A stretch of 64,000 bases of DNA from Alloteropsis semialata. Lineage: Eukaryota > Streptophyta > Magnoliopsida > Poales > Poaceae. The stretch covers positions 34,750,315 through 34,814,314 of the forward strand of contig CM014277.1 of the NCBI GenBank assembly GCA_004135705.1, read 5' to 3'. Under the pieces are notes generated by a model, which ran no database searches, was not told where the DNA came from, and saw nothing but the letters and a program-made list of their open reading frames with translations. The position numbers were made by a program, and so were the translations under genes. Below are positions 56,690 to 64,000 of the stretch, piece by piece (position 1 is the first letter of the stretch; every line of letters begins with the position of its first letter).

Positions 56690-56899
56690 TAAAGATAGAA
56701 AGAACAGAGCCAAGATTGAAACTAAAAACTGACTTTAACTTTAATTATTTAATAATGTGTTTGTGGCCATCACTCCACAAAAACATGACAGTCATTACAA
56801 AGAAACTCCAACTCAAACATGAAGCAAACAAGCAAACATAAACATCGCACGTCCTCGTAGGAACGGTTCTAACGCGATGACTTATTCTGGTAGACTCTC
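56690..56899 (-). other. C2 spacer between ORF0 and gag
   Basis: Collinear with C1 15882-16172. Contains the empty H site CTGAT at 56686-56690. Nothing else recognised. Confidence 0.75.
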
Positions 56900-57501
56900 C
56901 TAAAGCTGGCCTAGAAGACCGGTGATAGAGCCTGGCTCTCCAGTACGAAGCCTCTTGCGCGGGGGTGAAGCGGCGGGACAGTCGGCTCTATCTGCCTCCA
57001 CTGGGGGCACGTGACCTGCCACCTGTGCCTCCAGCTGCCTGATCCTGGCCTGAGCACTGGCCAGTCTCTGAGCAGTCTCCATGAGGTCAGAAGCCGTGCT
57101 CTCCACATCCGTGTTGAGACCAGCGACGACACGAGCGAGGTTGTCGATGCGGGGCTCGTGAGGTCCTCCCAGTGGCACGTGGGTCACCTCTGTGCCACTA
57201 GCCCATCGTGGAAGGTGGCGGTACTCCGTGATGCTCAGCTCACCATGGCGAGCGTGGCAGAGAGACCACAGAGCTCTCCTGGCGGCGCTGCTGACGGAGG
57301 CGGTGACGGTGGAGTAGGGGATGTTGGAGTCGTGCATCGAACAGGTCTTGTATCCACCGGTGTCAGAAGCCTCCCGGATGTGGACCCGGGTGATGTAGAA
57401 GACCGGCATCCCTGGGTTGGAGACACGCTGCGTCATGTAGAGGGGCCTGACATTGTTCCCCAACTCCTGTAGCACGTCCATGAGCATCTTGGGGAAGGTG
57501 C
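56900..57501 (-). pseudogene. C2 ORF0, N-terminus removed by D
   Basis: Matches C1 ORF0 from FPKMLMDVLQELGNNVRPLY onward and runs through the Ala/Gln coil to a basic tail CPAASPPRKRLRTGEPGS, intact where C1 has TGA. D begins at 57502, so the basic N-terminal third is lost. The intact basic tail suggests a nuclear or nucleic-acid-binding role, which is inference only. Confidence 0.8.
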
Positions 57502-58102
57502 TGTCGGATTTATGAGCCCGGCAGTCCACACAGGGTAGCCTACGTGGTTGATTTGTTGAGGGACAGATCGAGGATCACAAGACGATGGTAACACAAGACG
57601 CAAGGATTGAACAGGTTCGGGCCGTCGAGATGACGTAATACCCTACGTCCTGTGTTGGGTGTTTGGATTGCTGTGTATGAAGTTCCTGAAGGATCTCTGT
57701 AGTTGGGTTCTGTCCTAGGTTGAATGATTGCTCGTCGTGGTTGTTATCTCCTGTTCTGGAGGGGGGTCTCAAGGCGCCTTATATAGTCTGGCTGCCTTGA
57801 GTTACAAGTCGGCTAGAGATCATAACCTACCCGAAATACAAGGATGCGATCCTATAACGATTACAGATATCTTTCCCTATAATTCCGGCTAGTTTATCTT
57901 GATCTCCAATCTTCTTGCGCGATACGCCGCCTGCTTCCTTGCCGCGCGCGCCGTCGTAGTCATCCGGTTCGCCCGACTGGTGGGCCTCCCGAGTGGTGGG
58001 CCACCCAGTCTGACAAACCGGCCGATAGCACTCGGATTGGGCCGCCCCTTGCTGGTTGGGCCAATCTGCCTTCTGGGTACCCCTGGGGGTCTACCCCCGA
58101 CA
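57502..58102 (-). repeat. D 3' LTR (601 bp)
   Basis: In element orientation it starts TGTCGGGGGTAGACCCCCAG (with a foldback) at 58102 and ends CATAAATCCGACA at 57502. TATATAAGG on the minus strand at 57778-57786. The segment GGTTCGGGCCGTCGAGATGA and TACCCTACGTCC (57611-57650) corresponds to GGTTCGGGCCCTCGAGATCG and ACCCTACGTCC of LARD2 (27081-27119). The purine tract side reads ACTACTCGGGGTCT before the LTR. Confidence 0.9.
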
Positions 58103-58670
58103 AGACCCCGAGTAGTACGTGGTTGAGCGACAAGTCGGCGAGGTCGTGCCATCTGATGAGCTTCGAGCTTGCTGCAGTTGGAAGTGAAACCGCATGATAC
58201 TGGAGAGAAAAAGAGAGCCGTTTTCCCAACGGATGCGCCGCGAGGTGCGTCCGTTGGCCGTAGCCCCCGAGCCTTGAAGCGATTCCGAAGGAATCGGTCC
58301 AAGGGTTAGTAGCCTTGTTCTTGGTTGCCAGACAATCAACGGATGCGCCGTGAGGTGCGTCCGTTGGCCGTAGCCCCCGAGCCTTGAAGCGATTCCGTAG
58401 GAATCGGTCCAAGGGTTAGTCGAGGAGCATCTGACTGAATCATCCGGCGTTAATTTCGGCGTCCAGCCCCCGAGCGTGAGGACTAGCGGAGTCCTGCGAG
58501 ACACGCCGAGTAGTCGACCCGGCGCCTAGCCCCCGAGCGTGAGGGCCAAGGCACGCCGAGCAGTCGTCCCGGCGCCAGCCCCCGAGCGTGAGGGCTGAGC
58601 ACGCCGAGTGGTCGTCCCGGCGCCAGCCCCCGAGCGTGAGGGCTGAGCACGCCGAGTGGTCGTCCATACC
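58103..58670 (-). repeat. D 3' region: 110-bp and 49-bp tandem repeats
   Basis: A 110-bp unit is duplicated (CGGATGCGCCG at 58230 and 58340; each includes TCCGTTGGCCGTAGCCCCCG and GGAATCGGTCCAAGGGTTAG). Then come about four ~49-bp units carrying CGGCGCCAGCCCCCGAGCGT and GAGCACGCCGAGTGGTCGTC (58460-58665). Each unit contains AGCCCCCGAG, the reverse complement of the CTCGGGGGCT purine motif. Arg/Gly-rich frames across these units are repeat artefacts. Confidence 0.9.
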
Positions 58671-59804
58671 CTGCAACAAAGCACAAATTCGAGAGGAGAA
58701 AGTACTCGGCGATATAAATATTAATGAACCCCGCTTCCTGCTTTTAAGTCTCTTAATTTCCCCGGGCAGTTAACCTGTTACGTTTATGCACCTGATCCCC
58801 GATAGCCGTAGTCCATAGCGCAGGGAGCTGGGCCGCGTGCACGCGTAGGAGCGTAGGCGTACGGAAGAGTCGAGGTTTCACGGATTAAGGCGTGTGCTCC
58901 CCGGGTACTTTAGCAACTCATTTCAAAGCTCACGGAATTTACGAAGTTAATTGATTAATACTTAGCTTGGCGAGCGATTCGAGTCCTGGAGGATTCCTTC
59001 TTTGTCAGATATGCCAAAGAGGAGGCAGGCAGAGAAGTGTCGTTTCTGATACGCGGCGTCAGGAACAGTGTTCCCGTGATCGCACAGGACGCTCCCGTGG
59101 TCGAATGAAGCCAAAGGCGATAAGGGTAACCTGTGCAGCTTGGGCAGAAGGAGGGACGCGTGGCGTGGAGCTCATGCGTCTGTCATCGTGGAGGAAGTCT
59201 CTCGTTCTCCGGCGGCTCGGGGCTATAAATACCCACCGGGGAGCCAGAGCTGCCACCCAGGAGCGAGTATGTATAGGGCCCTCGCAGTCAGTATGCCGAA
59301 GGCTCATTACTGGGTTCATCCACCAGGGAAAGCTCATGGAGTCTCTAGGGTATGGTGCTAGAAGAGTGCTTGCGAAGGCTCTGAGGTGTTGATCAGCGTC
59401 TGAGTGCTGTCCTGTTCATCCCTGCATTCCCATGTGACGAGGGCCATGTGGGGTGAAATACTTTGTAGAGCAAGGGATACCTGAAGGCATTCGCTAACAA
59501 CCCTCTGTTGGTGCTGTCCCGTCGACGGCTGCAGTGGTGCTACAAGAGAGCTTGCGAGGAGCTCATGTGGGCCAAGCTTGCTCCGGATGTAGCACTAGGC
59601 GCAGGGACGAGTGCCCCAGGCCGTCATCTTGGCGGTTGATGTGTTTGGTCTTTGTAACCGGCGTATGACCGGCTTCATTGTAATTGTATAACCTGCAAAA
59701 GGATTTCATTGCATAATAGTCTTGAGGAGGAAGCTTCTCGGCAGCGCTAGCCCCGAGCTGTCAAGGCTTGGCCGCGCTTCTCCAACCATTGTAATATGTT
59801 CGCA
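58671..59804. other. D 3' region, non-repetitive
   Basis: No gene supported. A TATA-like GGCTATAAATACCCACC (59221-59237) lies in plus orientation with a 141-codon overlapping frame (58967-59392) that has no recognisable domain. Sequence composition is GC-rich. A second promoter is possible but not shown. Confidence 0.5.
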
Positions 59805-60300
59805 GCGTCAGCCCCCGAGCGTTTCGGGGCTGATCGAGCCCGAGAGGCACGCTGTTTTTGATATGGCACCAGCCCCCGAGTCCGAGTGCCGGTCGAACCT
59901 TAGCGGCATGCCTTTTGCTCTGCAGTGTCGGCTTCCGAGTGGCTCGGAGCCAATCGAGCCCGAGAGGCGCACTGACTTGAATGCGGCGCCAGCCCCCGAG
60001 TGCGAGCGCTGTTCGAGCCTTAGCGGCACACCACTTGATTTGCAGTGTTGGCTCCCGAGTAGTTCGGGGCCAATCGAGCCCGAGAGGCGCACTGACTTAA
60101 TCGCGGCGCCAGCCCCCGAGTGCGAGCGCTGTTCGAGCCTTAGCGGCACACCACTTGATTCGCAGTGTTGGCTCCCGAGTAGTTCAAGGCCAATCGAGCC
60201 CGAGAGGCACACTGTCTTGGATGCGGCGCCAGCCCCCGAGTCCGAGTGCTGGTCGAGCCTTAGCGGCACGCCGACTTCTTTGCCCTGCCTGAGTGCTCGG
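59805..60300 (+). repeat. D 120-bp tandem repeat upstream of the antisense gene
   Basis: Four units with exact 120-bp spacing: CCAGCCCCCGAG begins near 59868, 59988, 60108 and 60228. Each unit also has TTCGAGCCTTAGCGGCAC, TGTTGGCTCCCGAGTAGTTC and CAATCGAGCCCGAGAGGC. The array ends about 130 bp before the TATA box of the antisense gene. Both strands read open through it (Pro/Ser-rich frames), because the period is a multiple of three. Confidence 0.93.
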
Positions 60301-60425
60301 GCTCCTTTTTTACCGTTGGCGCCCGGCGCGTAACGGAAGGCGGAACGCCCAACGGCTCTTTTTACCGTTTCGCCCGCGTCCGTTAATCGCGCCATCTCGC
60401 GGTAATTTCGGGCATCCAGGCGCGA

Positions 60426-60431
60426 TATAAA
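60426..60431 (+). promoter_or_regulatory. TATA box of the D antisense gene
   Basis: TATAAA within GCGCGATATAAAGGGTGAGGG, 154 bp upstream of the first ATG (60580), followed by a C/T-rich leader (CCCCATTCCCAGATCCATTC). Antisense genes of Tat elements such as Grande are reported to have their own promoter. Confidence 0.7.
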
Positions 60432-60579
60432 GGGTGAGGGTTAGGTCTGGAGAGGAAATCTCCCCATTCCCAGATCCATTCTCCCCTTTCTTCATTCTTC
60501 ATCCCGCCGCCACCAGAGCTCATTCTGCTCGTAGATCCGTTACGCGGTCTTAGCCACCACGGGGAGTGTTGCCTCGTTG

Positions 60580-61851
60580 ATGCGCACGAAGACTCCTACC
60601 ATTAGATCCATGGCACCGAAGAAGAAGAATACTGGTGCCCCCAAGCCAAGCAAGGCTTCCTCCTCCGGCGCCATATGGGCGCGGGGGAGAGTCACCACGA
60701 AGGTGCTAGAGGAGATGGTGGAGCGGAGCATCCTCCCGTCTCAGGCCGTAGCGGAGTGGCGGCCGAGCGCTGGGGAGGACTTCCCGTCGGAGAACTCCGG
60801 CGAGCTGGTCCTGTTCAAGCCGTTCTTTGAGGCGGGACTTGGCTTGCCAACGGGGGCGTTTTTCCGAGGTTTGCTTCACTTCTATGGGATCGAGGCCATC
60901 AACCTCAATCCCAACTCCATTATGGCAATCTCTGTTTTCATCCATCTCTGTGAGGCCTATCTGGGGATCTCTCCCCATTTCGACCTGTGGAGATACCTGT
61001 ATTGGCTGAAGCCCCAGCCGAGCGAAGAAAAGATGGTGGTAGTGGGAGGCGCCGGGTTCATGCTGCGTCAAGGGCGGAAGGACGAGTACTTCGACATCGC
61101 CCTCAACACCTCCAACAAGGGCTGGAAAGCCGAGTGGTTCTACGTTGGGAACCACGCGCCGGCGATCCCCTGCCACACTGGAGAGCGGCCGAAGATCAGG
61201 GACTGCTGGAACGAGCTCCCTGATGCTTCCCAGATGCAGGAGGTGGACGAGCTCCTCGCGTTAATCAAGGAGCTGAAGGACGACGGAGGCCTGACGGCGA
61301 TTGGCGTCGCCTGCAACTTTAGCAGGCGGCTGGTTCAGCCGGTCCAGGAGCGGAAGCACCCGGGCTACGAGTACTCGGGCCGGGATGATCCCACTCGGGG
61401 CGCCAACCGCACCGTCAGCAAGGAGGAGATGAAGGCGCGCGTGGGCGGGTTCTTCCTCGGCCACGTGTCGGAGAAGCACCAGCCGCGCCCCTTTTCATTG
61501 AAGAGGCCTCCACCACCGGTAAGTCGCTGTTCCGAGTGCTTTTGAATGTTCTTCTTGATGTAATTTTTTGGTTTCGTCCGTTGGCCGTCTGATTTTGCGT
61601 TTTCTTTGGCGCAGGATCGGGTCTTTGAGTATTTTTCTACTGTCCCGCTCCTAGAAGACTTCCCGAGGAAGGTGTTGCTGGAGGATGCGCCTCCGGCTGA
61701 TCAGGGCGACACTCCGGCAGAGGAGGCGGTGGATCCTCCTCCCCCTCGTGTATGGGCGCCCAGCGATACAGAGGGTTCTATGAGCCCTTCGGACGAAGAA
61801 GTGGTGGAGGACCGTCCGCGGAAGCGCCGGGCGGCCGTGGCGAAACGGAAC
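60580..61851 (+). CDS. D antisense accessory gene (aORF; putative gypsy-type transposon domain), 3' truncated
   Basis: Two exons: 60580-61518 and 61615-61851, joined by a 96-bp intron (GTAAGT ... GCGCAG) that keeps the frame (KRPPPP then DRVFEYFS). The start is ATG 60580 or 60610 (MAPKKKNTGAPKPSKASSSG). The core (FFRGLLHFYGIEAINLNPNS ... FDLWRYLYWL; GWKAEWFYVGNH) matches the family named putative gypsy type transposon, or Transposase_28; no transposase activity is implied. Exon 2 is acidic and ends in a nuclear-localisation-like RPRKRRAAVAKR. At 61852 a deletion joint replaces the rest, and a chimeric frame runs to 62001. Role in the element unknown; a nuclear protein is the likely product. 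Confidence 0.82.
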
Positions 61852-61892
61852 TGTCCTAGGTTGAATGATTGCTTGTCGTCTATGATGAAGGA
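61852..61892. other. Deletion joint in D with a 29-nt LTR-derived patch
   Basis: CTGTCCTAGGTTGAATGATT and the next bases GCTTGTCGT (61852-61880) match 57712-57740 of the D LTR with one difference. Left of it is aORF exon 2, right of it the RNase H of pol (after a few filler bases). The RNase H C-terminus, integrase and the aORF end are missing. The patch reads DKQSFNLGQ in the pol frame. Confidence 0.82.
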
Positions 61893-63211
61893 GGCGAGCT
61901 CGACTGACCACTTAATGATTCGCCCGGTAACGTCTCTGTTGTGGAGGATTTCGCCGAGTGGAAATTGCGTGACCACCTTGACGCGATGTGCTTGGAAGTA
62001 ATGGCGGAGTTTTCTTGACGTGATGAGCAGTGCGTAGAGTAACTTCTGCACCTGGGGATAGCGAGACTTGGATTCGCTGAGTACTTCGCTTACGTAGTAG
62101 ACTGGTCGCTGCACTTTTTGCACCTTTCCTTCTTCTTCCCTTTCCACAACGATGACAGTGCTGACCACGTTAGTCGTGGCAGCAATGTATAGGAGTAGCG
62201 TTTCGTCGTTATGCGGAGCGGCGAGTACTGGTGGATGGGAGAGATAGTTCTTGAGGTCGGTGAAAGCTTGCTGCGCCTCCTGGTTCCACTCGAACTTGTC
62301 GGTCTTCTTGAGGATCTTGAAGAACGGCAAGCCCTTATCCCCCAGCCGGGAGATGAACCTGCTCAAGGCCGCCATGCAACCAGTCAGCTTCTGGATCTCT
62401 TTCTTCCCAGTCGGCGGTTTCATTCTCCGAATGGTGTCTATCTTCTCTGGGTTGGCTTGGATGCCTCTGTTGCTGACGATGAAGCCGAGTAGTTTCCCTT
62501 TTGGTACGCCAAAGACGCACTTAGTCGGGTTTAGCCTCCAGTTGAACCTGCGGAGATTATTGAACGTCTCGGAGAGATCGGCGATGAACTCGGCTTCGAT
62601 CTTCGTCTTGATGACTATGTCGTCAACGTAGGCCTCGGCGTTGCGACCGATCTGAGTGCCCAGGGTCAAGTTAATGGCCCTCTGGTAGGTGGCGCCAGCG
62701 TTGCGGAGTCCAAAGGTCATCTTGGTGTAGCAGTAGGCGCCGATCGGAGTAATGAAGGATGTCTTCTCTTGGTCTTCTTCTTTCAGGGCGATCTGGTGGT
62801 AGCCGGAGTAACAATCAAGGAAGCATAGGAGTACGCATCCGACGGTGGAGTCGACGACTTGGTCGATGCGGGGCAGGACGAAGGGGTCCTTAGGGTAGTG
62901 CCTGTTGAGATCCGTGTAATCAACACACATTCTCCATTCATTATTCTTTTTTCTTACAAGGACTGGGTTAGCAAGCCAGTCGGGATAAAAGACTTCTCTA
63001 ATGAACCCGGCCGCTAACAGCCTTGTAATCTCTACCCTAATGGCCTCCTTGCGGTCCTGCGCGAAGCGTTGGAGCTTTTGGTGAACTGGCTTGGCGTTCG
63101 CGTCAACCTTCAAGGAGTGCTCGACCACCTCCCTCGGAACACCCGGCATATCTGATGGGGTCCATGCAAATATGTCGGCGTTGTCCTGGAGGAAGGCGAC
63201 GAGCGCGCTTT
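61893..63211 (-). pseudogene. pol: D reverse transcriptase and RNase H (partial)
   Basis: RT opens after a TAG at 63209-63211 (ESALVAFLQDNADIFAWTPS, MPGVPREVVEHSLKVDANAK). Motifs: LAAGFIREVFYPDWLANPVL, WRMCVDYTDLNRHYPKDPFV, LLCFLDCYSGYHQIALKEED, and YVDD in RNAEAYVDDIVIKTKIEAEF. The Tat-type connection region follows (TGKKEIQKLTGCMAALSRFI) and RNase H starts (LLYIAATTNVVSTVIVVERE; LLYALLITSRKLRHYFQAHR; GRIIKWSVELA), where the deletion joint cuts it. Confidence 0.92.
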
Positions 63212-63725
63212 CCTATTTGGGGTCGAGCCCTGATCCAATCAGGGCAGTCTTGGAGGAGTCAGAGAGCCCAAGCGAGATTGGGCGCACTTCTTCAGCTGGC
63301 TGCATGGTGGTCGGCGCGGCTCTTCGCTTGGAGGACTCGGGGATGGAGCCCGGGTCTCCTTGGAAGGTTCTTGCCTCGTGGACTACCTCCATCTGGAGTA
63401 CGCTGCGTTCGATGCCGGTGCAGAGGTGGAGCCCTTCTTTGTCGCAGCCTTTGGCGGTGTGGACGTCGCTGCGGATGGAGAGGACGCCGTTCGGTGCCGG
63501 CATCTTCATCAGCAGGTATGTGTAGTTGGGGATCGCCATGAACTTGGCGAGTGCTGGCCTCCCGAGTATGGCGTGGGTCTTTTTGGTTCTCAAAAAGAAA
63601 CAGTTTGAAAAGCTGAAATGCATATGCCTCCCAAAGCGGATTAAGCATATCCTCGCTCTCTCTACCCTTTCCTCGGTGGTGAAGTCGGCGACTTGGAAGT
63701 TGAGGTACTCGGTCCTGAAGTTCTC
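63212..63725 (-). pseudogene. pol: D protease-RT linker with inserted segment
   Basis: After FRTEYLNFQVADF the frame reads about 30 unexpected residues (TTEERVERARICLIRFGRHM and on) before the conserved HAILGRPALAKFMAIPNYTY. In Tat relatives ADF is followed almost directly by a short YHAILGRP, so roughly 80-90 bp near 63580-63670 look inserted. TAG codons bound the segment at 63211 and 63728. Confidence 0.72.
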
Positions 63726-64000
63726 CTAATCGCCGATGGTGACGGGCAGAGCTAACTGCCCGAGTGGTTTGGAGCCTTTGCCTGGGATCAGCCCGTAGAA
63801 CGGGTGGAGGGAAGGAGTCAGAGCGTCAAGGCCGATGCCCATGTCCTTCAGCGTTTGGGCGAAGATGATGTTGAGCCCGCTCCCGCCGTCGACGAGTACT
63901 TTGGTGAGGCGGGCGTTGTGCACGATTGGGCTGAGCACGAGGGGGTACTCGCCCACGTCGGAGACTTGGAACCACTGGTCCTCCCTGGAGAAGGTGATCG
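63726..64000 (-). pseudogene. D aspartic protease, part
   Basis: Frame open to the window edge (ITFSREDQWFQVSDVGEYPL), with the active site TKVLVDGGSGLNIIFAQTLK, where Asp-Gly-Gly is the usual form in this lineage, and FYGLIPGKGSKPLGQLALPV. A TAG at 63726 interrupts the link to the RT linker. gag must lie to the right of the window. Confidence 0.88.

Larger units (their letters stand above)
49077..57501 (-). mobile_element. C2, Tekay/Del-like chromovirus, copy 2, nested in A2
   Basis: Minus strand: complete left (3') LTR, polypurine tract, pol with chromodomain, gag and most of ORF0. It lacks solo LTR H and fragment I. It is cut at 57501 by insertion of D after GGTGC (57497-57501); the uninterrupted sequence is seen in C1 at 16692-16696. 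The second GGTGC should lie beyond the window. Confidence 0.92.
57502..64000 (-). mobile_element. Element D, Tat-lineage Ty3/gypsy retrotransposon, 5' end outside window
   Basis: Minus strand: the 3' LTR is on the left (57502-58102). To its right come a long 3' region with tandem repeats, an antisense (plus-strand) accessory gene, RNase H start, RT and protease up to the window edge. This layout, with a gene antisense to the element between pol and the 3' LTR, is that of Tat elements such as Grande. RNase H C-terminus and integrase are deleted at 61852-61892. GGTGC precedes the LTR at 57497-57501. Confidence 0.9.

Noticed and set aside
59722..60395. ~200-residue repeat proteins on both strands in D
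   Set aside because: The 120-bp unit is a multiple of three, so open frames arise automatically on both strands. There is no start context or domain.
60580..61851. DNA transposase call for the D antisense gene
   Set aside because: The family name contains transposase, but the gene lies in a Tat LTR retrotransposon, shows no catalytic triad, and matches the known antisense accessory gene.

Overview
This window is plant nuclear DNA, almost certainly from a grass. It consists almost wholly of nested transposable elements, and I see no intact host gene. The grass call rests on a CACTA terminus rich in the ACCGGGACTA subterminal motif, on chromoviral (Tekay/Del-like), Tat/Ogre-like and Athila-like Ty3/gypsy elements with grass-type coding sequences, and on a Tat element carrying an antisense accessory ORF. 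The species cannot be fixed from the sequence. There is one 1000-N scaffold gap (25363-26362) and one isolated N (9003).

Left block (1-25362). Family A, a plus-strand Tat/Ogre-like element, runs from the window edge to its 3' LTR at 24892. It sits in a LINE (minus strand, 24893-25362). Three insertions lie inside it. LARD1 is a non-coding LTR element (868-5244, TSD GGTGC). C1 is a minus-strand chromovirus with ~3 kb LTRs (7051-20248, TSD ATGAT/ATAAT). Solo LTR H (14046-15881, TSD CTGAT) lies inside C1. One end of C1 is also replaced by a foreign LTR fragment (9004-9764) beginning at the lone N.

Middle block (26363-43875). Reading outward from the gap, successive insertions appear nested: LARD2 (minus) in the 3' end of a CACTA transposon carrying Ulp1-protease-like exons, then a chromoviral LTR (G), then the 3' half of an Athila-like element E (plus), then a non-autonomous Athila-like element F (minus) with gag and protease but no reverse transcriptase or integrase. 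43876-44522 is unassigned.

Right block (44523-64000). The other half of the LINE is followed by the 5' LTR and gag-protease of a second copy of family A. It is interrupted by a second copy of C (C2) at the same nucleotide as in the left block. C2 is cut by D, a minus-strand Tat element (57502 to the window edge) with its 3' LTR, tandem-repeat-rich 3' region, antisense accessory gene and damaged pol.

The main result is that the left and right blocks are two copies of one ancestral nested locus (LINE > A > C). They share both insertion junctions and several disabling mutations, differ by roughly 2% by eye, and carry different later insertions (LARD1 and H only in copy 1, D only in copy 2). This is either a segmental duplication or two haplotypes/homeologues laid end to end by the assembly; the N gap leaves that open. 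No gene set here acts as a host pathway. The functional logic is that of retrotransposition, with non-autonomous elements (LARD1/2, F) that would depend on autonomous relatives.
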